This document shows positions 43,138-51,884 of a DNA stretch of 64,000 bases, in pieces. The translations under genes and the position numbers were made by a program. The notes under the pieces were generated by a model. That model was not told the origin of the DNA. It saw nothing but the letters and a program-made list of their open reading frames with translations, and ran no database searches. Within the stretch, counting starts at the first letter, position 1. Every line of letters begins with the position of its first letter. The stretch comes from an uncultured bacterium (GTDB taxonomy: Bacteria > Bacillota > Clostridia > Oscillospirales > Oscillospiraceae), in assembly GCA_948469375.1 (NCBI GenBank), contig CAOKLO010000001.1, forward strand, positions 62,001 through 126,000. The letters run 5' to 3'.

Positions 43138-45906
43138 TTAGTAACCGGTGGAACCGCCCATCAGGCCGGAGAAGGCGGAGGCCTGAGAGTTCATCTCGGC
43201 GATCAATTGCTCCAGACGGCTGAACTGGGTGGTATAGCGGTCGATCTGGTCGGACATCTTGTCCTGCCACCGCTCGATCTGGCTGTCGAGGCTGTCCATC
43301 TGGCTCTTCAGGGTGTTGCTGTTCAGAGAGGTGGGGGCCTTGACGGAACCGGCCCTGGTGATCAGTACGCCCTTGGGCTCGCCGGTGGTTTTGACATAGG
43401 TGTTCAGGGTGTTCTGCAAGGTCTGCATCAGCCCATCGCCGGAGGAGCCGCCCTCCTTGGTCTTGGTGAAAGCGTTCTTCACCTTATCCGGGTCGCTGTC
43501 CAAAGCGGCGCGAAGCTTATCCTCGTCCAGGGACAGGGTGGTCAGCCCGTTGCTGTAGGAGGTGCCGATGCCGATCTCCCGCAGGGTCTGTCCGTCGGTG
43601 CCGCCAGGCTGAATGGCGTTGAGCATCTTGCTGTAGAAGCTGGACAGGGTGGTATCGCCAAACAGGATACCGGTCTTGGCCTTTTCGTTGTAGGCGGCCA
43701 GCTCACTCTCGCTGTACTGCTCCTCCTGCTCGGCGGTAAGGGGCTCGTACCGCTGCTTGTTGCTGTTTGTCAGAGGCTGGGTGGAGTAGGCGCTCTTCAG
43801 CTCCGTGATCATCTCGTTGTAGTCGTCCACAAAGCTACGGATAGCCTCAACAATCTTATCGGAATCGGTGGTGGTGTTAAAGGTAATGGGCTCGTAGTCG
43901 CCCTCGCCGTCCTTGGGCTTCGCCTCAAAGGTGCCCTTCACGTTGACGGTCAGGCCGTCCAGGTTGAAGCTGTTGCTGCTGCGGGTCAGGCTCTCAAACC
44001 GCTTGCCGTTGATCTCCACATCCATGACGGCGTCCTGTCCGCTGGTATAGCTGGCGGTCAGCTGGGGCTTGAGCTCGCTGCCGTCCGAGCTTACCGTAAA
44101 GTCCATCATTTTGCCGGTATCGTCGGTTACGACAAGCTGCCCAGAAGCCTTATTATAGCTGGCAGTATAGCCAAAGGAGCTGAACGAGCCCTGGTTGTTC
44201 AGCTTATTGGCAATGTCCTCCATGGAGTCGGCGTTCGTGACGTCAAAGCTGAAATCAAACTTGTCAAACCCAAAGGTAATGGATTTGCTTTGGCCGTCCG
44301 CCAAGCCGAGGCCATAGGTCTGGGAGAAATTATTCTTGCCGCTGCCGGAGGAAACGAACATGCCCTCCGCCAGTCCGCCGAACTCGATCTTGCCGTTGGC
44401 GCCGGTCTCGGTGGCGGTGAACTTGAACTCGTTGGTCAGCTTGGAGTAGCTCACCTTTACGCCCGACTCAGCGTTGGAGTTGATGGAGTTCATCAGGCCC
44501 TCCAGGGTGGTGTCCTCCGTGAGGTTGATGTTGGTGCCGTTGATCGAGAAGTCATACATAAACTTGCCGTCGGAGTTCACCCGGTAATAGTTGCCGTCCT
44601 CGTGGAGGCGCACCTTGTTGCCGGCGGCGTCAACAAGTCTGCTGGTGTTCACCGAGCCCACCGGCTTCAGGCGGTTGTCAGCGGTGAACAGGTCGCCCAT
44701 CAGGTCGCTGACCTTTTTGCTGGTGTTGATATAGTTGGCATCGCCGTTTTCAAAGCCCAGAGCCTGAATGCCGGTGCCGCCCAGGCTCAGCACGTCGCCT
44801 TCGACGGAGGGGGTGAAGGACAGCTTGTCGTCCTGCCTGTCCACGGTGACCCTGCCGGAGCCGAAAGCCTTGTCCAGCTCCTTCTGGAGGTTTTCCATGA
44901 AGGACCCGTTGGGGTCGGAGCCGTTCACATCGGTGGCCTTAATCACGTCCGACAGATTGATGGTTTTGCTGACGCCATTGAGGCTGATGCCCAGGGTCTT
45001 GTCGGCCAGGTAGCTGTAAGTCTTGACGTCGTGGTCGGCCAGGGCGGCGTTTCCCACCTTGATGGTCTTGTCGCCGTCATCCTCGTTACCCAGACCGAAC
45101 TTGTCCTTGATCTTGCCGGAGGAGGAGGTGATGGAGATATTGTTGCCGTTGCCCAGTCCGTCGGTGAAGGTGATGGTGCCGTCTCCGTTCGCCACAGCCT
45201 TAACGGCCCGGTCGGCGGTGGTGGTCTCGTTGAACCCGTTCTTGGTGTAGCTGTAGGTGACCTCGCTGAGCTTTTTGTTGATGGCGTTGGCCAGCTTTTC
45301 CGCGCTGGTGTTCCCCTCAAACTCGTCGATGTCCTCCAGCTCGTCGAAGCTGATGTCAAAGGTGGTGCCGTTGGTGCCGCCGTACTGGAAGGTCAGGGAG
45401 CCGGAAATATTGCTCACCGTCATCTTACCGGAGATATCAAAATCCTTGCCGCCCACGGCGCTGGCGATCTCGCCCGCAGACTGTCCGCCCAAGCCGGACA
45501 CGGTGTAGGTGGCGGCGGTGGCCATCTGCTTGACGGCGTTGATCTTGATGTCGCTGGAGCTCTTGCCGCTGGCGGTGATCTTGTCGGCGTAGGTGCCCAA
45601 AACGGCGGTATTTACCGCATTGGTGAAAAAGCTGCTGCTGAGCAGGTTGGTTTTGGAGGTATAGGAGGTATACTTGGTGTTGAGGTTGGCCGCCTTGTCG
45701 ATGATGCTACGGTAAGCCTCCTGCTGCCACTCGATCCTGGTACGCTTTTTCAGCAGGTTTTGGATTTTCATTTTGATGCCGGAGACCGCGTTTTCGATCA
45801 TGGTCTCGGTATCCATGCCGCTGGCCAGGCCGCTGATCACATTTCGGCTGCCATAGATGCTGCTAGTTCTGGAAGTGCTGTTCATCATGCTGGTAATAGA
45901 CGCCAT
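43138..45906 (-). CDS. fliD: filament cap protein FliD, long form
   Basis: A 922-aa filament cap, much longer than the 450-550 of model FliD proteins. ATG at 45906 has AAAGGAG nine bases upstream, so a longer reading to 45948 is rejected. The N-terminal part has SGLASGMDTETMIENAVS and IEWQQEAYRSIIDKA; the C-terminal has ERWQDKMSDQIDRYTTQFSR and LEQLIAEMNSQASAF, all canonical. The central 600 residues hold several hook-IN-type repeats (FDISGKMTVSNI, SFDVTNADSMEDIANKLNNQ and similar) and vary among species. It caps the filament and may bind host or mucin targets. A sigma-D promoter lies upstream. Confidence 0.94.
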   Translation of the reverse strand: MASITSMMNSTSRTSSIYGSRNVISGLASGMDTETMIENAVSGIKMKIQNLLKKRTRIEWQQEAYRSIIDKAANLNTKYTSYTSKTNLLSSSFFTNAVNTAVLGTYADKITASGKSSSDIKINAVKQMATAATYTVSGLGGQSAGEIASAVGGKDFDISGKMTVSNISGSLTFQYGGTNGTTFDISFDELEDIDEFEGNTSAEKLANAINKKLSEVTYSYTKNGFNETTTADRAVKAVANGDGTITFTDGLGNGNNISITSSSGKIKDKFGLGNEDDGDKTIKVGNAALADHDVKTYSYLADKTLGISLNGVSKTINLSDVIKATDVNGSDPNGSFMENLQKELDKAFGSGRVTVDRQDDKLSFTPSVEGDVLSLGGTGIQALGFENGDANYINTSKKVSDLMGDLFTADNRLKPVGSVNTSRLVDAAGNKVRLHEDGNYYRVNSDGKFMYDFSINGTNINLTEDTTLEGLMNSINSNAESGVKVSYSKLTNEFKFTATETGANGKIEFGGLAEGMFVSSGSGKNNFSQTYGLGLADGQSKSITFGFDKFDFSFDVTNADSMEDIANKLNNQGSFSSFGYTASYNKASGQLVVTDDTGKMMDFTVSSDGSELKPQLTASYTSGQDAVMDVEINGKRFESLTRSSNSFNLDGLTVNVKGTFEAKPKDGEGDYEPITFNTTTDSDKIVEAIRSFVDDYNEMITELKSAYSTQPLTNSNKQRYEPLTAEQEEQYSESELAAYNEKAKTGILFGDTTLSSFYSKMLNAIQPGGTDGQTLREIGIGTSYSNGLTTLSLDEDKLRAALDSDPDKVKNAFTKTKEGGSSGDGLMQTLQNTLNTYVKTTGEPKGVLITRAGSVKAPTSLNSNTLKSQMDSLDSQIERWQDKMSDQIDRYTTQFSRLEQLIAEMNSQASAFSGLMGGSTGY

Positions 45907-46022
45907 ATTAGACCGCTCCTTTCTAAAAAGCTCATGGGCAAAACGCACCGCCCAAAGCGCATTTGCAAAGGGAAATTTCTAAAAATTTTTTCACAGTTTT
46001 TTTGCTCTACCTCTGTTCTTTT

Positions 46023-46050
46023 TTATCGACCTGTAGTATATTAAACTTAA
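46023..46050 (-). promoter_or_regulatory. sigma-D promoter of fliD
   Basis: On the minus strand: TTAAGTTT (46050-46043), a 12-base gap and GTCGATAA (46030-46023). These match the sigma-28 consensus TAAAGTTT/GCCGATAA at seven of eight positions each, with a spacer one base longer than in the enteric form. It is about 115 bases before the fliD start. Confidence 0.6.
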
Positions 46051-46090
46051 GACTTTTCCCCAAGTTTTTGTGAAAGGGAGGGAACGTTTC

Positions 46091-46903
46091 TTGACTCAGA
46101 TTATCACCGTCACCAACCAGAAGGGAGGGGTGGGTAAGACCACCACCGCCTCGGCCCTGGTGTGCGGGCTCCACCAGCGCGGCGCCAGGGTCTTGGGCAT
46201 TGACCTGGACCCCCAAGGCAACCTGGGCTTCACCCTGGGGCTGGACATCGGCTCGAGCAGCACCGTGTACGACGTATTCAAGGGGACCTGTTCCATGGAG
46301 GAGGCCATCTCATCCACCGAGTACGGCGACATACTGCCTTCGGACATTATGCTGTCCACCGCAGAGGTGGAGTTTACCGCTCCCCGCCGGGAATTCATGC
46401 TCAGCGATCTGCTCACCGGTGTGCGCGACCGGTACGATTTCGTCATCATTGATACGCCGCCAGCTTTGAATATCCTGACGGTCAACGCCTACGTGGCCTC
46501 CAGCGGGCTCATTGTCCCCATGGAGGCGGAGGTGCTCAGCCTGGTGGGCGTCACCCAGCTCCAGGAGACCATTGAGGCCGTGCGGGACGCCTTCAACCCC
46601 CACCTGAAGGTCATCGGCATCCTCATCAACAAGTTCAACGGACGGCTCACCCTGTCCAAGGACATTTTGGAGCTGGCCCAGGAGGTGGCCGGCCAACTGG
46701 GCAGCCAGGTGTTCCAGGCCAAGATCCACCGGGGAGTGGGCGTGGCCATGGCCCCGGCCCACGGGCAGAGCGTGCTCACCTACCAGCCGGACTCCCGCCC
46801 CGCCCAGGATTTCCAAGAAATCGTGGACGCGGTGGCCGGCGAGCGTTTCCCCCGGCCCAAGACCACATTCCGGCAGAAGTATATCTCTAAATTTTTCAAT
46901 TGA
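46091..46903 (+). CDS. ParA/Soj-family ATPase
   Basis: A 270-aa deviant-Walker ATPase. MTQIITVTNQKGGVGKTTTA includes K11 and K16; IDLDPQGNLGFTLGL and FVIIDTPPALNILTVNAYVA are the other ParA motifs, and the final helices match Soj/ParA rather than FlhG/MinD (no amphipathic tail). TTG at 46091 is chosen because GGGAGGG is eight bases upstream; a GTG at 46070 would include that sequence. It reads away from fliD and leads directly into a ComFB-domain gene. No ParB is beside it. It might position chemoreceptor or flagellar clusters, as orphan ParA proteins do elsewhere, but that is inference. Confidence 0.88.
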   Translation: MTQIITVTNQKGGVGKTTTASALVCGLHQRGARVLGIDLDPQGNLGFTLGLDIGSSSTVYDVFKGTCSMEEAISSTEYGDILPSDIMLSTAEVEFTAPRREFMLSDLLTGVRDRYDFVIIDTPPALNILTVNAYVASSGLIVPMEAEVLSLVGVTQLQETIEAVRDAFNPHLKVIGILINKFNGRLTLSKDILELAQEVAGQLGSQVFQAKIHRGVGVAMAPAHGQSVLTYQPDSRPAQDFQEIVDAVAGERFPRPKTTFRQKYISKFFN

Positions 46904-46921
46904 GTAAGGAGTATCAGCATC

Positions 46922-47653
46922 ATGGCATCAAAGGACAAAACCAGCAAGACCGCGCGGGTGATGAACCTGCTGAGCAAGAAGACCGACCCCGCCCTGGAGG
47001 AGTCCGCCGGGAAACCGGCGGAGCAGCCCGCTTCCCCTGTGCCTCCCATTGTCACCGCTATGGCCCCGGACGCCGCCGTGTCGGTGCAGATCAAAAACGC
47101 CCTGGAGGACGCCCTGGAGGGCGAGCTGGACTCCCAGGAGGCGGAGCTCCAGCCCGCTTCCCAGGCTCAGGCGGAGTTTGTGTCCGTCCAGGTGGCCGCG
47201 CCCGGGGAGGAGCCCGTATCTGCGGAGCCTGATTCTCAGCCCGAACCTGCCGCGCCCCTTTCCGCGCCTGCGGCGGAGGAGCCTGCGCCGGTTGCTGAGG
47301 AAGCCCCCGCGTCGGCCGCTGAGGTACCGGCCGGGCTGGTGGAGGAGCCCACTATGTGGAAGGAACCGCTTCAGCCGATAGACCCCGGCTATATCAACGT
47401 GATGCAGGTTTTGGTGGAGGAAAAGGCCCCGAAATACGTAAAGATGTTCGGCCTTTGCGACTGCGCCCGCTGCATGGAGGACGTGAAAGCGTTTACGCTG
47501 AACCACCTGCCCCCCAAGTATGTGGTGCTGGAGCCGGGGGACCGGATTCCCCGCCTGACGGTCTATGAGGGCAAGTTCAGCAGCGACATTACGGCCCAGC
47601 TCCTTCAGGCCTGCAAGATTGTCCATAATACCCCCCATCACGGCCGGGACTGA
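46922..47653 (+). CDS. ComFB-domain protein with long Ala/Glu/Pro linker
   Basis: A 243-aa protein in two parts. Residues 1-144 are low-complexity Ala/Glu/Pro/Val. Residues of about 158-238 are a ComFB domain: YINVMQVLVEEKAPKYVK, a Cys cluster C179-x-C181-x-x-C184, then VKAFTLNHLPPKYVV. ComFB-type domains have been implicated in second-messenger (c-di-GMP) binding in other bacteria. It starts 18 bases after the ParA gene, from ATG 46922 after AAGGAG, so the two are probably one operon. The pair beside fliD is unusual. The domain is recognised from the N-V-x-x-x-LVEE...LPPKYV pattern; the ligand is not proved. Confidence 0.8.
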   Translation: MASKDKTSKTARVMNLLSKKTDPALEESAGKPAEQPASPVPPIVTAMAPDAAVSVQIKNALEDALEGELDSQEAELQPASQAQAEFVSVQVAAPGEEPVSAEPDSQPEPAAPLSAPAAEEPAPVAEEAPASAAEVPAGLVEEPTMWKEPLQPIDPGYINVMQVLVEEKAPKYVKMFGLCDCARCMEDVKAFTLNHLPPKYVVLEPGDRIPRLTVYEGKFSSDITAQLLQACKIVHNTPHHGRD

Positions 47654-47663
47654 GCAAACAGGC

Positions 47664-47703
47664 AAAAATCTCTGGCGGGCCAGAACGTCCGCCAGAGATT
47701 TTT
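47664..47703. terminator. bidirectional terminator after the ComFB gene
   Basis: AAAAATCTCTGGCGG (47664-47678) and CCGCCAGAGATTTTT (47689-47703) form a 15-bp stem around a 10-base loop, between two convergent genes. Confidence 0.88.
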
Positions 47704-47723
47704 TATGTTTCCTGATGCCTGAC

Positions 47724-49013
47724 TCAGTTCTCAGGCGCTTCCTCCTCAATGGGGGGCAGCTGCTGGGGATAGGGATTGGTAAGCTGCTCCCATAGGGTGT
47801 TTACATTCTCCATGCAGATGAAATAGACGCTGGTCATCATGTTGTCGGGAATGCCCAGTTCCTCCGCTAATGTCGTGATGCGGTCCCAGTCGGCGGACTC
47901 GTAGCTGAGCACCAGATCGTACAGCATTCCGCACCGGCCCTCGTGGGTCAGCAGAGCGGTTTTGATATCGTCGGCCACCGGTACTTCGGCCAGAATTTCC
48001 TCTAAGGGCGCGTCAATGAGGTAATTCAGCGTGGAGAACATACCCATGAGGTAGGCCTCTGACTTGGAAATGGGTACGTTTTTGGCGTGAGTGATCAGCT
48101 CGCTGCAAAAATTGGCCCGCATAAAGGAGAGCTTCAAAAACTCCTCCGATCCGGGGTCCGTCTCGTTTTCCGCGTTGCTGGCGCTGAGCAGGTAAATCCA
48201 CTGCTTCAGCTGCCCCAGACCCAGGGTCATGATGGCCTGGGTGATGGTGGTGGCCCGGTGGCGCAGGGCAAAATAGGCGGAGTTGACCATTTTCAAAAGG
48301 CCGTAGGTCAGGCTGGCGTCCGCAGCGATTAAGGTCTCAATTTCCTCCACGTTGGGCTCGTCCCTGGTGACGGCTACCATCAGTTGGAAGAAGTTGCTTT
48401 GGATGTAGGAGCTGCTGTGGGCGCGGGTGGTCAGCTTGTCGGCCACATAGGGGCCCTCCAGGCCGTCGGCGCCCAAAGCGATGGCTCGCTGATAGAGTTG
48501 CGGGTCATCGATGTTGGTGACAATGCACTTGATGTTCATGCTGTGGGCAATTTCCACCGTGTTGCGAATGGCCAGCTCCGTTGCGGTTTTGGCGTTGATT
48601 TTGATAAAGTGGATATCGTCCAGCAGGGACAGGTAGCGGGGGGTGAACTGAAAATCGTTTACCGCAATGCGGTAGCCCTCCTTGACATACTGCTGCACCA
48701 GGTGCATGGACAGGGGATGAATGATAACCGCGTCGTCGATTTGAATGACCAGGTCGTTCTTGTCGAAGAGACGGGGCGTCTTTTTCATCAGCAGCATGGT
48801 GGTAAAGGTCATGAAATTCAGCGTGCCCTTGAGCACCTTGGGGCTGTTGTCGGTGAGAAAGCTATAGATGGTATTGGCGGCGGCAAATTCCGCGCTTGAG
48901 GTGGAGCTGTCGCTGCTAAAGGCCTGATTGGCCCCGTGATATAGGATTTCATGTCCCAGGGTATTGCCCTCAGGGTCCCGGATGGGTTGCCGCACGATGT
49001 ATTTGCCGCTCAT
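47724..49013 (-). CDS. degenerate-EAL plus HDOD signalling protein
   Basis: A 429-aa protein like Bacillus YuxH. The N-terminal EAL-like domain (about 1-200) begins YIVRQPIRDPEGNTLGHEIL; the E-A-L and the metal-binding acidic residues are not conserved, so phosphodiesterase activity is unlikely. The HDOD domain (about 205-400) has ADASLTYGLLKMVNSAYFAL and ITQAIMTLGLGQLKQWIYLL. It is the last gene of the long flagellar/chemotaxis run, after cheV, and ends before the bidirectional terminator. HDOD proteins control motility and signalling in several bacteria; the partner here is unknown. AGGAGG precedes the start. Confidence 0.88.
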   Translation of the reverse strand: MSGKYIVRQPIRDPEGNTLGHEILYHGANQAFSSDSSTSSAEFAAANTIYSFLTDNSPKVLKGTLNFMTFTTMLLMKKTPRLFDKNDLVIQIDDAVIIHPLSMHLVQQYVKEGYRIAVNDFQFTPRYLSLLDDIHFIKINAKTATELAIRNTVEIAHSMNIKCIVTNIDDPQLYQRAIALGADGLEGPYVADKLTTRAHSSSYIQSNFFQLMVAVTRDEPNVEEIETLIAADASLTYGLLKMVNSAYFALRHRATTITQAIMTLGLGQLKQWIYLLSASNAENETDPGSEEFLKLSFMRANFCSELITHAKNVPISKSEAYLMGMFSTLNYLIDAPLEEILAEVPVADDIKTALLTHEGRCGMLYDLVLSYESADWDRITTLAEELGIPDNMMTSVYFICMENVNTLWEQLTNPYPQQLPPIEEEAPEN

Positions 49014-49040
49014 AAAAACTGCCTCCTATCTGGTCCTTCC

Positions 49041-49973
49041 TTATCCGTGGGTCTGCTCATACTGCAAGAGCAGGTGGTCCATCACATCCACCAAATGGCC
49101 GATTTCCGGCTTGGTGAGCTGCTCATCCGCGCCCAGGTCGCGGCCCTTAAGGCGCATCTCTTCGCTGATGAGAGAGGAGAAAATGATGAGGGGAATCTCC
49201 TTAAACCGGCTAGTGCTCTCCTTTACCAGCTTGGTCAGCCGGTGGCCGTCCATCTGGGGCATTTCAATGTCGGTGATGATAAGGGCCACGTCACGGGTCA
49301 AATCTCCGTTCTGGGGCACGGCGCTGAGCGCCTCCCACAGCTCCAGGCCGTTGGAGAACATGTGCAGGTTGACGTAGTTCGCCTTGCGCAGGGAGTCCTC
49401 AATCATCTTGCTGAGCAGGATGGAGTCCTCCGCCACCCAAATGGGCTTGTCGTTGCGCTCACGGGGACCCAGCTGCTCCACCTCGGAGATTTGGATGGAG
49501 GTCTCCGGGGCAATTTCGGCCACAATACGCTCAAAGTCCAGGATGGTGACCAGCTCGCCCTCGCACTGGGCAATGCCGGTGGCCACGCTTTCCGCCCCGC
49601 CGGACACGGTTTTGTCCGGCTTGGAAATATCCGTCCAGGAGATGCGGCTGATGCGGTCCACGGTGTGGACCCGGAAGGCGATGCACATCTTGTTGAAATT
49701 GGTGACGATGAAGATGTCCTTAGCATCCTTCGGACTGTCCACGCCCAGGTATTGGGGCAGGTCCACCACAGTGATTACGGTATCCCGGGGCTTAAAAATG
49801 CCCTCCACCGACGGGTGGGACAGGGGCATGGGCTTCACCGGCGCGGAGATCATGATTTCCAGCACCTTGGCAACGTTGATGCCGTACAGGTTGCCGCCGA
49901 TGGTGAATTTCATGACCTCGATTTCGTTGGTGCCGGACTCCAGCAGGATGCCCCGCTTGTTCTCTTCCATCAT
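49041..49973 (-). CDS. cheV: chemotaxis coupling/receiver protein CheV
   Basis: A 310-aa CheW-receiver fusion. The CheW part (about 15-155) has VMKFTIGGNLYGINVAKVLE and SVEGIFKPRDTVITVVDLPQ; the receiver (about 170-305) has VAEDSILLSKMIEDSL and TDIEMPQMDGHRL with the phospho-Asp. CheV couples receptors to CheA and, when phosphorylated, damps signalling in adaptation. ATG at 49973 has GGGAG eight bases upstream. It follows cheD in the same direction. Confidence 0.93.
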   Translation of the reverse strand: MMEENKRGILLESGTNEIEVMKFTIGGNLYGINVAKVLEIMISAPVKPMPLSHPSVEGIFKPRDTVITVVDLPQYLGVDSPKDAKDIFIVTNFNKMCIAFRVHTVDRISRISWTDISKPDKTVSGGAESVATGIAQCEGELVTILDFERIVAEIAPETSIQISEVEQLGPRERNDKPIWVAEDSILLSKMIEDSLRKANYVNLHMFSNGLELWEALSAVPQNGDLTRDVALIITDIEMPQMDGHRLTKLVKESTSRFKEIPLIIFSSLISEEMRLKGRDLGADEQLTKPEIGHLVDVMDHLLLQYEQTHG

Positions 49974-50003
49974 TTCCAACACTCCCTTTCCGCGTGTGCG
50001 GTC

Positions 50004-50486
50004 TCAAATGATAAGTTCCTTGCGGCCGTAGCAGCGCACACAGCCCAGGCCGCTGTTTACGTCAAAGAGCAGCGTGCGGGCCACCGACCCGCCCACGTCC
50101 TCTTTCAAAAGACGGATGCCCTCTTTTTTCAGGTTGAGCTTGACGCTCTCGATATTTCTCTGCCCAATGTTGCCCAGGGAACCGCTGCCGTCCTTAAACA
50201 TCATGGCTCCTCCGGCAATCTTGGCAGTAATTCTGGAACGGTTGGCGCCCTTAGCTTCCATCTGCTTTAAGGTTTCTCTGATCCCGGTATCGGCATATTT
50301 CATCGGATTTTTACGCCCTGCCTCCATATTAATCGGTAACATGATATGGACCAAAGCACCCAGCTTGAGGGCCGGATCGTGCAGGCAAATGCCGATACAG
50401 GACCCCAGCGCGTAGGTAATTAACATACCCTCCCCTTTGGCCATTTTCATGTCCGCAATGCCGATTGTGATCTTACCTTCAGCCAT
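50004..50486 (-). CDS. cheD: chemoreceptor glutamine deamidase CheD
   Basis: A 160-aa deamidase with C30 in ALGSCIGICLHDPALKLGAL and H47 in VHIMLP, the catalytic pair. It deamidates receptor glutamines and is regulated by CheC in the Bacillus system. The ATG at 50486 overlaps the cheC stop by eight bases; the GTG at 50489 is less likely. The cheC-cheD-cheV order matches a Bacillus-type adaptation system, working beside the CheR/CheB pair encoded 25 kb away in the opposite direction. Confidence 0.94.
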   Translation of the reverse strand: MAEGKITIGIADMKMAKGEGMLITYALGSCIGICLHDPALKLGALVHIMLPINMEAGRKNPMKYADTGIRETLKQMEAKGANRSRITAKIAGGAMMFKDGSGSLGNIGQRNIESVKLNLKKEGIRLLKEDVGGSVARTLLFDVNSGLGCVRCYGRKELII

Positions 50487-51105
50487 CACTTACGCCCAGC
50501 TTCCGTAATAGAACATTCAAAGACCGGAGGTCCGGGGACATCAGCAGGCGGCAGGGAACCTGCTTATTCTCACTAACAAAATTGCCTCCGATGGTCATAA
50601 TATAATCAGACTGTCCGCCGTACTCCGCCATGGGCACGGCCAGAATAGCCCCTTGCATATCCACGGTAAAGGCAGGCACCGTCAGGTTTACCTCCATGCC
50701 GGCCAGACCGCTCAGCGCGTTAATAAAGGTGGAGATCATAATATTGCCGACCTCGATCAGGGCGGAGTGCTCCATCTCGGTGAGCTGGCTGTAATCCTCC
50801 ACGGCCTTGCCCATCATGCTCTCCAGCACGATGTTGACAAATTCCAGGGGCTGCACCGACAGCATAATGCCGGTCAGCTGGCCGCTGAGCTTCACCAGTA
50901 CGCCGGCGGTGATCTCCTCCGGACCGCCGATCCACTCGATGGCCTCGTTATATCCCATGATGCGCACCTCGGGCAGCGTGATGCGCACCGCACGCCCCAG
51001 CATTTGGGACAGGGCGGTGGCGGCGTTGCCGGTGCCCATACTGCCGATCTCCCGGAGGGTATCCAACTCCAGGGAGTTCAGCTCGTCGTAGTTTTTTATC
51101 GCCAT
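50479..51105 (-). CDS. cheC: CheY-P phosphatase CheC with one degenerate site
   Basis: A 208-aa CheC. Each half carries a phosphatase motif of the form D/S-x3-E-x2-N-x22-P. The first reads D15, E19, then S22 in place of N, P45; the second reads S114, E118, N121, P144 and is intact. CheC removes phosphate from CheY-P and inhibits CheD. The changed first site should leave only one active site. The start follows GGAGGAAG. It is coupled to cheD. Confidence 0.93.
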   Translation of the reverse strand: MAIKNYDELNSLELDTLREIGSMGTGNAATALSQMLGRAVRITLPEVRIMGYNEAIEWIGGPEEITAGVLVKLSGQLTGIMLSVQPLEFVNIVLESMMGKAVEDYSQLTEMEHSALIEVGNIMISTFINALSGLAGMEVNLTVPAFTVDMQGAILAVPMAEYGGQSDYIMTIGGNFVSENKQVPCRLLMSPDLRSLNVLLRKLGVSDG

Positions 51106-51126
51106 TCAGCTTCCTCCTCTCTCTAA

Positions 51127-51873
51127 TCAGGTACGCAGACCATTGATGGTAGTCTCGATCTCGTCGGAGGTCTGGACCATCTTCAGCGCCAGACCGTAGG
51201 CCCGCTGGGACTCGATCAGCTTGGTATACTCCTCGGCCAGGTCGGCGTTGGAGCCCTCAACCACGCCCTGACGCAGCCTGCCGGTGCCGTAAATCAGATT
51301 GCCGTTTTTGTCCACCGGGAGGTAACGGGTGGCGTCGATCTGCTGCATACCGTTGTAGTTGATGTAGTCAAAGATGCCGACGGGCAGGGGAGTGGTGGTG
51401 TCGTCCCCCACCTCGATCAGGCCGCCCACGTCGCTGAGCACAAACCGGCCCTCGTCGTCCCCCAGGTAATAGACCTGCTCGGTGATGGGCTGGCCGTTCT
51501 CGTCCAGCTCGCCGGTGGGCATCTCCCGCCCGGACTTGATGAAAGCGCCGTTGCGGGTGTAGCTCACCTCGCCGGTGGCCAGATCCACCAGGGCGAAGAA
51601 GCCGTCTCCCTCGATCATGTAGTCCAGGGTGCGGCCAAAGTCCTCCACAGGGCCCTGAGCAAAGTTGGTGGAGGTCATGAGGATGCGGGTGCCCACGCCC
51701 ATGGGCAGATCGTCCTCGATTCCCCGGTGGTTCTGGTACATCAGGGCGCTGAAATCGGTGCGGTCCGCCTTAAAGCCCATGGTGTTCACATTGGCCACGT
51801 TGTCGCCGATGACGTTCATCCGCTTGAGCTGCATGGAGGCGCCTACCGCGCCGGTATAGAAGGATTGATTCAT
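51127..51873 (-). CDS. flgG: FlgG-type rod/hook-basal body protein
   Basis: A 248-aa distal-rod type protein. N-terminal ASMQLKRMNVIGDNVANVNT followed by MGFKADR, and C-terminal EYTKLIESQRAYGLALKMVQ are the rod-protein signatures; the middle has MIEGDGFFALVD and TRNGAFIKSG. It is one of a tandem pair with the upstream gene and resembles Bacillus flhP/flhO. It is exported without a signal peptide. GAGGTG precedes the start. Which of the pair is the true distal rod cannot be settled by eye. Confidence 0.85.
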   Translation of the reverse strand: MNQSFYTGAVGASMQLKRMNVIGDNVANVNTMGFKADRTDFSALMYQNHRGIEDDLPMGVGTRILMTSTNFAQGPVEDFGRTLDYMIEGDGFFALVDLATGEVSYTRNGAFIKSGREMPTGELDENGQPITEQVYYLGDDEGRFVLSDVGGLIEVGDDTTTPLPVGIFDYINYNGMQQIDATRYLPVDKNGNLIYGTGRLRQGVVEGSNADLAEEYTKLIESQRAYGLALKMVQTSDEIETTINGLRT

Positions 51874-51884
51874 CTCATGTCACC

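Noticed and set aside
43207..46044. 945-codon plus-strand frame opposite fliD.
   Set aside because: fliD on the minus strand has full family motifs, a ribosome-binding site and a promoter; the other frame has none.
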